Shown: one piece after another, positions 23,612 to 31,825 of the stretch | How positions within the stretch are numbered: position 1 is the stretch's first letter | How the letters are laid out: every line of letters begins with the position of its first letter | Source: an uncultured Bacteroidales bacterium | GTDB taxonomy: Bacteria; Bacteroidota; Bacteroidia; Bacteroidales; P3 | Reading direction: 5' to 3' | Length of the DNA stretch: 51,281 nt | Assembly (NCBI GenBank): GCA_900318835.1 | Contig: ONLW01000020.1 | Location: forward strand, 1 to 51,281 | Program-made: the position numbers and the translations under genes | Notes under the pieces: generated by a model | Told to the model about the DNA's origin: nothing | Database searches by the model: none | What the model saw: only the letters and a program-made list of their open reading frames with translations

Positions 23612-25021
23612 TTTGGGACCCAGCTCCTTACGCGGCCTGCGTTCGGGAGGAACATAATCCATGCGGAAGACCTGACGGTGGGTCACCAAGAGCACTGCCG
23701 AAAGCGCAGCACCCAGCACGTCGCAGATGGCGCAGGCCTGCCAAACACCGGTCACACCGTCGCCGGTAGCCTCGAAGCACAAACCGGGCAGGATGAGCGA
23801 CAGCGGGATGAGGAAGATGACCTGGCGCGAGAGGCTCGTCACAATGGCTATCCACGGTTGGTCGATGCTCTGGAAGAGCTGCGAATTGGTAACCGTGAAA
23901 GCTATCAACGGGCAGAAAACCAACAGGTAGCGCAACGCGGGTGCTCCCATGGCGAGAATCTCGGATTCGGAGTTGAAGAAACCGATGATGGTGCGCGGGA
24001 AGATGAGTGCCGAGGCGGCACCCAGGATGCCGATGAGGACGCAGACTTTCATTGTGAGGATATAGACCTCACGCAGACGGTCGTTGCGACGGGCGCCGTA
24101 GTTGTAACCTGCGATAGGCTGCATGGCCTGACAAACACCGAGCAGCATCATGAATATCAAGCCCATATACGAATTCGCGGCGCCGTAGACGGTCATCGCG
24201 TCGTCGCCACCGAAGCGTATCAGCTGGCGGTTCAGCACAGCCACCACGGCAAAAGCCGCGAAGTTCATCGAGAAGGGGCTGATTCCGATGGCAAGTATAT
24301 TCCTGAAAATGTAGAACTTGGGAGCCCATGCATGGCGTTTGAAACGGATGAACGACTTAGGCTGCACAAAGTGGAGCACCGCCACGGTGGCCGAAGCACC
24401 CATCGAGAGGGTCGTAGCCCATGCGGCGCCCTTCATTCCCCAACCGAACTCACTGATAAACAAGAAGTCGAGGAAGATATTCAGTGCCGCACCACCCACC
24501 ATGATCCACATGCCTTTCATGGGGTAGCCCGAAGAACGGATGAGTCCTACAAGATTGAAAGTCACCGTCAAAAGGAACATGCCCGGTAGCACGATGTACA
24601 TATACTCGCAAGCGGCATTGAGCACCTGCGACGAGGCACCGTCGGCAAAAAGATTCATGATGGGATGCATCCAAAGGTAGCCGCCCACCACAAAAATAAA
24701 TCCGAAGAGGAATGTCAGCAACATACTGTTACCCAATATCTTCTCAGCCCAGCGCACATCCTTTCGGCCCAGCACGATGCTCATTCTCGCACTCGAACCG
24801 GCACCCACCAGTGAGCCGAAGGCGTGGATGATGTTCATCAACGGGAAAGTGATGGTGAGGGCGGCAAGTAGCATCTTACCATCCATCGGACTGTTACCCA
24901 AAAAGATACGGTCCACAATATTATATATCGACGTCACCACCTGGCTTGCCACTGCTGGCAGCGCATACTGCCAAAGGAGCTTGCCCATAGGCTTGGTCTC
25001 GAATTCGGTGATACTATCCAT
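23603..25021 (-). CDS. MATE-family multidrug efflux transporter
   Basis: Cation-coupled antiporter of the inner membrane, usually exporting cationic drugs. 472 residues with twelve expected membrane segments. Family features: LLWQYALPAVASQVVTSIY in TM1, FLGNSPMDGKMLLAALT, then the second half beginning with AIGISPFSMNFAAFAVV and MQPIAGYNYGARR. I start at ATG 25021 (MDSITEF), because the upstream extension MGVFYVNFNI is not typical. The stop codon is inside a TTTTCAATT repeat. Followed by murB in the same direction after 46 bases. Confidence 0.93.
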   Translation of the reverse strand: MDSITEFETKPMGKLLWQYALPAVASQVVTSIYNIVDRIFLGNSPMDGKMLLAALTITFPLMNIIHAFGSLVGAGSSARMSIVLGRKDVRWAEKILGNSMLLTFLFGFIFVVGGYLWMHPIMNLFADGASSQVLNAACEYMYIVLPGMFLLTVTFNLVGLIRSSGYPMKGMWIMVGGAALNIFLDFLFISEFGWGMKGAAWATTLSMGASATVAVLHFVQPKSFIRFKRHAWAPKFYIFRNILAIGISPFSMNFAAFAVVAVLNRQLIRFGGDDAMTVYGAANSYMGLIFMMLLGVCQAMQPIAGYNYGARRNDRLREVYILTMKVCVLIGILGAASALIFPRTIIGFFNSESEILAMGAPALRYLLVFCPLIAFTVTNSQLFQSIDQPWIAIVTSLSRQVIFLIPLSLILPGLCFEATGDGVTGVWQACAICDVLGAALSAVLLVTHRQVFRMDYVPPERRPRKELGPKGN

Positions 25022-25084
25022 AATGTTAAAATTAACGTAAAAAACACCCAAATATTGCCCCTGAAAGGCAAAAAATCAGACTAA

Positions 25085-25190
25085 CGCCAACTAACTGATA
25101 ACCACCTACGAACGCCTTACCAACTCCTAACCAACTCCTACCATGGTAGGAGTTGGTAGGGTGTTGATAGGGGGTTGGTAGGGGCATCCT
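25085..25190. repeat. Palindromic repeat family, copy 3
   Basis: Perfect 13-base arms CCAACTCCTACCA/TGGTAGGAGTTGG at 25131-25156 with CCATGG centre, preceded by TGATAACCACCTA and followed by GTTGATAGGGGG. Between the MATE gene and the end of the fimbrillin unit. Confidence 0.9.
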
Positions 25191-25202
25191 AGGTATTATG
25201 CA

Positions 25203-25228
25203 CAAAAAAGGCCCCGATAAACGGGGCC
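25203..25228 (-). terminator. Terminator of the fimbrillin/small peptide unit
   Basis: GGCCCCG-ATAAA-CGGGGCC stem; on the minus strand it is followed by TTTTTTGTG. Confidence 0.88.
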
Positions 25229-25260
25229 ATTGTACTTCTCCAGTGTCGGAGGGTGGTGGA

Positions 25261-25455
25261 TCAGTCGTCGGTCCAGCCGGCGCCGCTGTAGTTGTCTATT
25301 TGCCAGGTCTCCTGGCCGTCGGCGGCGTGGGACTGACCCAGACCCAGGCCGAAAAAGAGGAGTTGGCTGGAGGCGTAGCCGCGCTCCGCCTTGAAGGTGA
25401 CCACCGTCAGCTCGGGTGCCATGTATTCTTTTTTCTCTTTCATCTCGTTCTTCAT
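25261..25455 (-). CDS. Small peptide with the PELTVVTFKAERGYASS motif
   Basis: 64 residues, no signal peptide: a lysine-rich start, then YMAPELTVVTFKAERGYAS and a Gly-rich hydrophobic and Trp-containing tail (FFGLGLGQ, WQIDNYSGAGW). I recognise the start pattern (K-Y-x-x-P-E-x-x-V-V) from many short Bacteroidota proteins of unknown function, often near surface-protein genes. It is 14 bases downstream of the fimbrillin gene and precedes the terminator, so it belongs to that operon. The second in-frame ATG (25443) could be the true start. A precursor-peptide role is a guess only. Confidence 0.65.
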   Translation of the reverse strand: MKNEMKEKKEYMAPELTVVTFKAERGYASSQLLFFGLGLGQSHAADGQETWQIDNYSGAGWTDD

Positions 25456-25469
25456 AGTTGTATATAAGT

Positions 25470-26405
25470 TTATTGAATTTGTATTTTCGGGAGGTTCAAA
25501 ATGTGGTTGCGCTGGATAGTGATATCGCTAATCTTCTTTTTCACATGGCCACTCGAAGCATCCGACCACCATTCACCAAACTGCTCCGCCCGTTTCAGCG
25601 TGAACCGGAAGTCGGTGTGCTCTGTTTGGGGCACCGGAAGGAAGAAACGCATGGTCTTCCCCGCCCTCAGCACCGGGCAGTTGCCACAACCGGCGTTCCC
25701 CTCATAGTCAGTCACATTATAATTCATATAGGCGTCATGAGCGTAGTTCTCCACCACAAGCTTGCCGTTGGCGGCCTTGCGGCAGAGGAAATAACTGCCA
25801 TCCGCATTGCTGGTGGGGAACAAAACCAAAGGCTGACCGTTCTTGGAGGTCTCGAGGAAGACACCGGCGATGGGGAAATCCTCACCGCTGTTGTTCTCCA
25901 CCGTGAACGACATCATCCCGGTGATGTGACGGAACTCCAGCACCTCCGTGCTGGCATCGCCGAAAGCCACCATCGGATATTTCACCGTCATACTGCCATC
26001 GTCGTAAAATTCATGCGAACCATCCACCTCCCTTATAAACACCGTGTCGGGGCTAGTGGCGATATCATTATTCGAATAGGGATACCACGCCACGAAGTTG
26101 GCGGTGGGAAGGAATCCACCCCAAGGTACATCATCATCGAGATAATACCCGTTCGAACCCTTATATACCATGAAATATGTCTTCGCCGCATAGCCGGCCT
26201 GGAAAATACCCACATAATCCTCGTACGCTTTCCATGAGGTGTTGCGTGCATCCGAGGTGTCGACCACCACTTTCGCACCATTGCTTTCCATGTTTTCCTC
26301 CACGATGCGGAGGCCGTGCGTTTGCTCCTCCTTCTCGCAGCCTACAGCCAGCATTGCCACCAGCAGGGGGACGGCTCCCCAGTTAATTAGTTTACTTTTA
26401 CTCAT
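25470..26405 (-). CDS. Fimbrillin-like (Mfa1-like) lipoprotein A
   Basis: 311 residues. Lipoprotein signal WGAVPLLVAMLAVGC with Cys about 23. The mature domain shows VVDTSDARN, FVAWYPYSNN, MVAFGDASTEVLEFRHITGMMSF and the C-terminal ITIQRNHILNLPKIQIQ, all features of the Bacteroidetes fimbrillin family (Mfa_like_1), whose members are exported as lipoproteins and polymerised or displayed at the outer membrane. It is a tandem paralogue of the gene at 26448-27354, with nearly the same leader (VEENME repeated) and similar upstream bases. Not adjacent to typical fimbrial usher-like genes. Confidence 0.85.
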   Translation of the reverse strand: MSKSKLINWGAVPLLVAMLAVGCEKEEQTHGLRIVEENMESNGAKVVVDTSDARNTSWKAYEDYVGIFQAGYAAKTYFMVYKGSNGYYLDDDVPWGGFLPTANFVAWYPYSNNDIATSPDTVFIREVDGSHEFYDDGSMTVKYPMVAFGDASTEVLEFRHITGMMSFTVENNSGEDFPIAGVFLETSKNGQPLVLFPTSNADGSYFLCRKAANGKLVVENYAHDAYMNYNVTDYEGNAGCGNCPVLRAGKTMRFFLPVPQTEHTDFRFTLKRAEQFGEWWSDASSGHVKKKISDITIQRNHILNLPKIQIQ

Positions 26406-26447
26406 TGTTGTATCTTTTTTGTTTTTACTTTCTTCTAGACACGATGT

Positions 26448-27354
26448 CTACTGAATCTGAAATTTCGGGAGGTTCAGTATGTGGTTGCGTTGGATGGTGA
26501 TATTGCGGATGTACTTTGTCACTTGGATGCCATTCACTTTATCATCCCAACTGCCATCGCCATGATCCTCACCTTCTTTCACTGTAACCTTGAAGTCGGT
26601 ATTCTCCGTGACGGGAATCGGGAAATACACCCGTACGGTCTGCCCCGGTCTCAGCACCTGCATACCGTAATCTTCCGCATCCGTCACATTGTAAGAGACT
26701 ATCGAATTCGAGACTCTGCTCTCCACCACAAGATTGCCGTTGCCATCCTGGCGGCAGACAAGGCCGTCGCCTTCCCAGTAGTCAGGCCATAATCCGAAAG
26801 GCGATCCGTTCTTGGAGGCCTCAAACTGAACCTTCGAGATCGGAAAGTCCACGCTGCCGTTATTCTCCAGCGTGAAGGCCAAGGCTCCAGTGACATGACG
26901 GAACACCAGATTCTCCGAACTGGCATTGCCGAAAGCCACCATCGGGAATTCCACCCTCACCTTGCCGTCGTCATAGACTGCGTTCGTACCCGCTTTGTCC
27001 CCGATTCGGACGCTGTCCGCACTCTCAGTTGTTTCCATATTCGCGCAGGGGAACCACGCCACAAAGTCCTCAGTGGGGGTATAATCGATATAGTACTTGC
27101 CTTCACCTTCTTTTAGGACACCAATAGATGTCTCCAGTCCTCTTGTGGCGGAGAAAACGCCTATTTCCTCAACCGCCTCCACCCAACCGTTGCGGCGGGC
27201 GTCCGCGGTGTCGACCAGCGACTTAAATCCGTTGCCTTCCATGTTTTCCTCCACGATGCGGAGACCGGGCGTATTGGCCTCCTTACCGCAGGCCGTGGCC
27301 AAAATTGCCGCCAGCAGGGGGACGGCACCCCATTTCAGTCTTTTTTTTTATCAT
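26448..27354 (-). CDS. Fimbrillin-like lipoprotein B, frameshifted at a poly-A tract
   Basis: Tandem paralogue of fimbrillin A (284 residues after the shift point), with GLRIVEENMEGNG, FVAWFPCANME, MVAFGNASSENLVFRHVTGALAF and ITIQRNHILNLPKFQIQ. The expected start ATG (27354) is out of frame with this body. A run of nine A (plus strand T at 27341-27349) follows the second codon; with eight A the frame reads MIKKRLKWGAVPLLAAILATAC, a good lipoprotein signal that matches the paralogue. As written the gene is off. Whether this is phase variation or a base-calling error cannot be decided from one sequence. Confidence 0.8.
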
Positions 27355-27477
27355 TGTAGTATCTTCTTGGTACAATATTTCAACTACTTACAACAATACG
27401 CCCTCGTTTTTCGGTGTGCAACGTTACATCATATTCCCTAAATAGCAAAATTTTTATCGAATATTGTTAATAAAAAA

Positions 27478-27507
27478 TAAAACCCCGGACTGTGATCCGG
27501 GGTTATT
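27478..27507 (-). terminator. Terminator of the M20 amidohydrolase gene
   Basis: AACCCCGGA-TCACAG-TCCGGGGTT stem on the minus strand followed by TTATTTTTTATT, 26 bases after the stop of the amidohydrolase. Confidence 0.88.
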
Positions 27508-27532
27508 GCAAATATGCGCCTCAGCACATCTT

Positions 27533-28738
27533 CTATTGTTTTATCCTATTATTCAGCGCCATCAGCGCGTTGTAGGCGATGAGGCCGTTGGCCAGCTCCA
27601 GGCTGCGCTCGTCGACCATGAGGTTGGGACGGTGGAGGTTGCTGAAGGGGGTGCCGGGCTCGTGGATGCCGATGCGGAAGTAGCAGGCCGGTATCTTCTG
27701 CGCGAAGAAGGCGAAGTCCTCGGCGGTCATGCGGAGGTCGAGCCACTCGACGTTCTCCTCGCCAAGGAAGGCGCAGGCGTTGTCGTGTACCTGCTGCGTG
27801 CAGGCGTCGTCGTTGAAGACGTAGGGATAGCCGTAGTCGATGAAGAGGTCGCACTCGGCACCCATGGCTTCGGCCACGCCGGTGCTAATCTTGCGAATCT
27901 TCTCGTGGGCCTCGAGGCGCCACTTCTCGTCGAAGGTGCGGATGATGCCCTCCATCTTCACCATGTCGGGGATGATGTTGGTGCGGCCGCCCACCTCCTG
28001 AATCTTGCCGATGGTGAGCACCGTGGGCATCATGGGGGCGGCGTTGCGGCTGACCACCTGCTGCAGGGCGATGACGATATGGCTGGCCACCACGATGGGG
28101 TCGACGCTGAGGTGCGGCGTGGCACCGTGGCCACCGAGGCCCTTGACGGTCCAGTAGAGCTCATCTGTCGAGGCCATATACTTGCCTTTGCGCATGCCCA
28201 CTTTGCCGAAGTCCATCTCCGGCAGGCAGTGGAAGGAGTATATCTCGTCGGGCGTGATGTCGTCGAAGAGGCCGTCCTCCATCATCATGCGGGCGCCGCC
28301 GGGGTATTTCTCCTCCGACGGCTCGAAGATGAACATCAGCGTGCCGCTGAACTGGTCTCGTAGTTGTATGAGGATTTTGATGGCGCCGAGGAGCGAGCAG
28401 GTGTGCATATCGTGCCCGCAGGCATGCATCACGCCGGGCTTCTCGCTGGCAAACGGCAGACCCGTGCACTCGGTGATAGGCAAAGCGTCATAATCCGACC
28501 GCAAAGCGACGCAATAGCTGTCGGGGTCTTTGCCGCGAAGCAAAGCCATGGTTCCCGTCTTGCCAATCCCAGTCTTGGGCTCCAGCCCCATCGCACGCAG
28601 CCGTTCGGCCACGAACTCCATGGTGCCGTACTCCTCCTGCGAGAGGTCGGGGTGCCGGTGCATCCAGCGCCGCCACTCTATCACCTCCTCGCGCTGTGCA
28701 TGCGCCAGCTGCTTGATTCTATCTATCAGGTTTTCCAT
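27533..28738 (-). CDS. M20 family amidohydrolase (N-acyl-L-amino acid amidohydrolase type)
   Basis: 401 residues, the usual length of the M20D group. Two-metal site motifs: RSDYDALPITE, MHACGHDMHTCSLLGA with the conserved Cys-Gly-His-Asp, EPSEEKYPGGARMM with the Glu-Glu pair, and GGHGATPHLSVDPIVVA in the lid domain, then CYFRIGIHEPG near the end. These enzymes deacylate amino acids or cleave p-aminobenzoyl-glutamate-like amides in the cytoplasm; the natural substrate cannot be told here. Transcribed alone with its own terminator. Confidence 0.92.
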   Translation of the reverse strand: MENLIDRIKQLAHAQREEVIEWRRWMHRHPDLSQEEYGTMEFVAERLRAMGLEPKTGIGKTGTMALLRGKDPDSYCVALRSDYDALPITECTGLPFASEKPGVMHACGHDMHTCSLLGAIKILIQLRDQFSGTLMFIFEPSEEKYPGGARMMMEDGLFDDITPDEIYSFHCLPEMDFGKVGMRKGKYMASTDELYWTVKGLGGHGATPHLSVDPIVVASHIVIALQQVVSRNAAPMMPTVLTIGKIQEVGGRTNIIPDMVKMEGIIRTFDEKWRLEAHEKIRKISTGVAEAMGAECDLFIDYGYPYVFNDDACTQQVHDNACAFLGEENVEWLDLRMTAEDFAFFAQKIPACYFRIGIHEPGTPFSNLHRPNLMVDERSLELANGLIAYNALMALNNRIKQ

Positions 28739-28807
28739 TGTCTGTTTTTTTCTACCCTCTTAACGAAAAACAGTTCCGTTTATTGTGCCTGAGGCTAAAA
28801 AACACAT

Positions 28808-28891
28808 GAGGAGGCCGAAGAACTCTTCGTCGCCACCGAGCGCAACGCCAAACTGCGCTACGAGGGATATAAGAAACTGAGCGAGATGTAA
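28808..28891 (+). pseudogene. Possible 3' remnant of a lost gene
   Basis: A 27-codon frame ending in TAA reads EEAEELFVATERN then AKLRYEGYKKLSEM, a charged amphipathic helix typical of the end of a protein and with codon use like the neighbours. An in-frame stop lies 4 codons upstream and no start precedes it. The fragment is followed by a hairpin terminator. The parent gene is unknown. Confidence 0.35.
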
Positions 28892-28915
28892 TCCTGCATC
28901 GACACACTAAAACGA

Positions 28916-28949
28916 CGAAAGCCGAGGCCAGCAATGGTCTCGGCTTTCG
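28916..28949. terminator. Terminator downstream of the 28978 gene
   Basis: CGAAAGCCGAG(G)CC / GG(T)CTCGGCTTTCG stem with AGCAAT loop; T-runs follow on both strands (GGTTTTG on plus, GTCGTTTTAG on minus), so it can serve the membrane protein gene on the minus strand. Confidence 0.82.
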
Positions 28950-28977
28950 GTTTTGTGGGATGCTCCTTGTGAAGAAA

Positions 28978-29496
28978 CTATGCTTGTTTTGTACGCAAAA
29001 CTTTTTTCTGCGAAAAGCAATAGGCCAAATATATGACCAAAGCATAAATGATTGGTGAAATAGCAACCAGACCAAGTTCCATGAAGCCGACGAATGGGGA
29101 GCCATTGAACACAAAACAATTGTATATAGGAGCGGCAGGAAGGGTGCATACAAGCACAATCCAAGAGTATATGGCCGACTCTGTGAGTTTCCAAAGTGCA
29201 GCACACGCTGTGCCGATAAGCAACAAGGCGGAAGGGAAAGCGTACATCCAGCCTTTCTTCGTGTTATTATGTAGCACCAGCGCCGGACCGATGCCACAAA
29301 TCAAAGCTGCCGCAATACCGCAGACCATGAATAAAACACCGGCATGAAAGCCGTCAGCCTCATCATCCATAAGAATATCCCATTTGGTCGTCGAGAGCAT
29401 AATAAAGAAAGCAAAGACATTGAGCGCAGTGTAGATGAGCGCAAAAGTACCATAAAATGACTTTGAACTGCCACATTTATTTTCGTTATTCTTCAT
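28978..29496 (-). CDS. Small multispanning membrane protein
   Basis: 172 residues with five hydrophobic segments (about 16-36, 52-75, 86-105, 112-132 and 145-165) separated by short loops, and a basic tail (KKVLRTKQA). No recognisable family motif; similar in size to small DUF membrane proteins of Bacteroidota. No neighbours in an operon; AT-richer than core genes, consistent with accessory DNA. Function unknown. Confidence 0.65.
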   Translation of the reverse strand: MKNNENKCGSSKSFYGTFALIYTALNVFAFFIMLSTTKWDILMDDEADGFHAGVLFMVCGIAAALICGIGPALVLHNNTKKGWMYAFPSALLLIGTACAALWKLTESAIYSWIVLVCTLPAAPIYNCFVFNGSPFVGFMELGLVAISPIIYALVIYLAYCFSQKKVLRTKQA

Positions 29497-29595
29497 ATCA
29501 TAAACCCTTAAAAGTTAATCACTGAAACAAACGCCACCCGGCGGATTTTATTGCCCGCGGGGCGGCGGAAGATTGTTGCATGCCGGCGAGGGGCA

Positions 29596-30063
29596 TCACC
29601 CTTCGTCCGGACCCGGCGTGGGGTCGGGGGGCGGCGTGGGCGTGTCGCCGTCGCTGTCCTTCTTGGCCACGTATTCCTTCTCGACCACCTCCTTGCGCTG
29701 CACGCCGGCACCCATCGAGAGGAGCAGCTCGGTGAACTTTTGCTCGCACTCGGCCTTGGCGCGGACGGTCACGCCGGCACGGATCACCAGGTCGCCAGCG
29801 TTCTCCAGTGTCAGCTCGGTGACCGTCGGGTCGAGCTTCTTGGCGCGTTCCAGATTGATGTTGCCGTCTTTGACGTGGACGTCGGGGTAAATTCTCAAAG
29901 CGGCGTCTTTGCCGTTCTTCAGCTGGATGGCGAAACCCATCGACATCAGCTGTGCGGCCGCCTTGCAGAAGTTCTCGAGCACGGCCTTGGCCACTTGCTC
30001 GGGGATGAGGGGGTTCTCGTGTGCAATCTCGCGGGCCAGGGTAGAAACTTGTACGAGGATTGC
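29596..30063 (-). pseudogene. 5'-truncated HU-like DNA-binding protein gene
   Basis: The frame reads VQVSTLAREIAHENPLIP, then AVLENFCKAAAQLMSMGFAIQL and LRIYPDVHVKDGNINLERAKKL, ending with a Pro/Asp-rich tail (PTPPPDPTPGPDEG). This matches the HU/IHF-related DNA-binding proteins of Bacteroidota, which normally have about 30 more residues at the N-terminus. Here the frame is cut at 30063 by the stop codon of the next gene, with no ATG in the homologous part, so the 5' end appears to have been replaced. A GTG at 29994 could start a shorter product. Confidence 0.6.
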
Positions 30064-30594
30064 TCATTTTACCCATATTTTCTTCCATTTGTCTTTCGGG
30101 TCTTCCTTAATGATGCTTTCGTATGCGTGATAGTCTTTGGCATTGGGGTTGTGGCCTATGCCTCGTATCCATGACAGGTAAAGACCTATCCGAATATCCT
30201 TACCTGTGTCCTTTTTGTTTTTAACATACCAATCGTTACTGCTTTTTATCAAATCATATACCTCTTGGCGTGTAAGAATGTAGAAATTGTATTCTGCATT
30301 TGTTCCCTCGCCTTTGATATGTACAAACACCCACGGACAAACTACTTTCTCCTCAAAATCCTTGATATTTCCATTATGGTCGGAAACAAGTCCAGTTATT
30401 ATGTTGGGGTTGTCTCCTTGCATAGGACACGTCTTGACCTGTAACATGCAAGTCTCTTTACCGTTTATGCAAATGAGGTCGGCACCCTTGAAGTTCGGCA
30501 GAGCATCGTTGAGATTGATGGCGTTCCAACCCATTTCCAGCAGTTTCAGTTTCACCGCCGTTTCGCCGATTAGTCCGATTTGTGCGTTGTTCAT
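30064..30594 (-). CDS. Putative PD-(D/E)XK-type nuclease-like protein
   Basis: 176 residues, cytoplasmic. The first third has IGLIGETAVKLKLLEMGWNA followed by NFKGADLICING and CMLQVKTCP: a G-E helix, a conserved Asp and then Q-V-K, the layout of many restriction-like PD-(D/E)XK folds (for example Holliday-junction-resolvase-like and group I intron nuclease-like proteins). The C-terminal half (VFVHIKGEGTNAEYNFYILT) fits the same fold. Activity is not proven. AT-rich compared with its surroundings. It starts 5 bases after the end of the 30600-31349 gene and its stop abuts the truncated HU-like gene. Confidence 0.6.
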   Translation of the reverse strand: MNNAQIGLIGETAVKLKLLEMGWNAINLNDALPNFKGADLICINGKETCMLQVKTCPMQGDNPNIITGLVSDHNGNIKDFEEKVVCPWVFVHIKGEGTNAEYNFYILTRQEVYDLIKSSNDWYVKNKKDTGKDIRIGLYLSWIRGIGHNPNAKDYHAYESIIKEDPKDKWKKIWVK

Positions 30595-30599
30595 GGCTA

Positions 30600-31349
30600 T
30601 TATTCTTCTTTATTGCGCTGCTGCCACCATTTGTTGCGCCAACCGTATTTCTCACCAAATTGGCTCATCAGTTCGTAAGCATCATTGGTCTGCATGAACG
30701 AAGGGGTGATTTGTGCCTTTGCGAGGACTCTCTTTAGACGTGGAAGGTTGAATTGCTCGCCGTAGGCTTCATACAAGAATTTCACATTCCTTTTACACAG
30801 CGACATGGGATCGTTCCAATCAAGGTTGTAAAGCACCGTTCCCATGCGTATCAGGCTCTTGAACTCTTTAAGAGGGATTGCCTCATTGTAACTTTTCATC
30901 AAGGCTGGCTCGCCGGAATCCAACAGCTTGTCGACAGGAAATATCAGTTCGGGATTTTTGTCTGCCCATACGATGTCTCCAGTATAAATATCATCACCAA
31001 AGTCGTCTTTGTAAGCAGTCCTCATGCCTGCGAAAAGCACACGATGGGCATAGCCTATATGGTGCGGCTGGCCTTGGAAAAAGTCGTCGCATATATCTGC
31101 GTTGTGGTGTTCTTCCCATATTTCATTGCTATCGAAGACATAGAACTCGTATTCATCGGGGCAGACGTTGGTGACGAGGAATTGACCATATGGTTTGTAT
31201 CCGAAGCAGTTTTCATCAAGTACGTAGCGGATGGAAACATCCCACTCTGCAACCGAGCCGAACGAGATTTTGTAAGCGTCGTGGTGGCATAGGTCATGGA
31301 GCATGGCCTCATCAAGTACACTGCCTTTGGGTAAAATGTCGTTATTCAT
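30600..31349 (-). CDS. Unknown protein paired with the nuclease-like gene
   Basis: 249 residues, no signal peptide or membrane segment. Contains MRTAYKDDFGDDIYTGDIVW, which resembles the Y-x-G-D-I-V motif of YopX-like proteins, and otherwise many aromatic and acidic residues (DEYEFYVFDSNEIWEEHHN). The family is not recognised. AT-rich like its partner; a two-gene operon with the nuclease-like protein is clear from the 5-base gap. A joint role, for example in defence against foreign DNA, is speculation. Confidence 0.65.
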   Translation of the reverse strand: MNNDILPKGSVLDEAMLHDLCHHDAYKISFGSVAEWDVSIRYVLDENCFGYKPYGQFLVTNVCPDEYEFYVFDSNEIWEEHHNADICDDFFQGQPHHIGYAHRVLFAGMRTAYKDDFGDDIYTGDIVWADKNPELIFPVDKLLDSGEPALMKSYNEAIPLKEFKSLIRMGTVLYNLDWNDPMSLCKRNVKFLYEAYGEQFNLPRLKRVLAKAQITPSFMQTNDAYELMSQFGEKYGWRNKWWQQRNKEE

Positions 31350-31377
31350 ATTTTTTTGGTGTTAAAGAATTACAAAA

Positions 31378-31411
31378 CCACCCCGCCGCCCAAGGTGGGC
31401 AGCAGGGTGGT
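31378..31411 (-). terminator. Terminator of the toxin-antitoxin unit
   Basis: ACCACCC...GGGTGGT with inner GCCCA/TGGGC pairs; on the minus strand it is followed by TTTTGTAATTC. About 100 bases after the original toxin stop at 31514. Confidence 0.7.
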
Positions 31412-31513
31412 GCGTGTCAATAATAAATGTAGGGTTTTCTCCCTTCCCGTTTACAACTATACCGTGTGGGGGGGGGTAGAAATCAAGCAGTTATGAGCGA
31501 AGCGTCGCATATA

Positions 31514-31825
31514 CTATTTTACTTGTTCGGCCTGCACCTCGGGTTCACGTCGGCAGTCCCACATGGCAGCGATATAGATGACATCGTCCTAGACACGGTA
31601 AACCATCTTGCTCAATCCGTCCACGACAACGCTGCGGTAGGTGACGGAGCGGTCGGCAAACAGCGGGTCGATGGTGCCGATGCCAGGGTGGCGCATAATC
31701 ATATCAACAGCCTCATCGACATCGTCGAGAAACTTCATCGAACGCTTTTCGCCGAAGCGCTCGTAGATATAGTCGGCAATCTGGTCCCGCCCCTCTTTGG
31801 CGTAATCAGTCCATTCGTATCTCAT
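31514..31825 (-). pseudogene. RelE/ParE family toxin interrupted by an amber stop
   Basis: The frame starts at ATG 31825 with YEWTDYAKEGRDQIADYIY, MIMRHPGIGTIDPLF and GLSKMVYRV, the pattern of the RelE/ParE toxin family, then hits TAG at 31589-31591. Directly after, in the same frame, comes DDVIYIAAMWDCRREPEVQ ending at a second stop at 31514. In relatives this junction carries Glu, Gly or Asp, so a GAG to TAG change explains it. The lost 25 residues include the last strand with the RREP motif, so the toxin should be inactive unless the codon is read through. It overlaps the antitoxin gene by 4 bases. Confidence 0.8.

Noticed and set aside
29519-30088. Frame starting MEENMGKMSNPRTS over the HU-like region
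   Set aside because: Only the first residues look HU-like; the rest is Arg/Pro-rich out-of-frame sequence.
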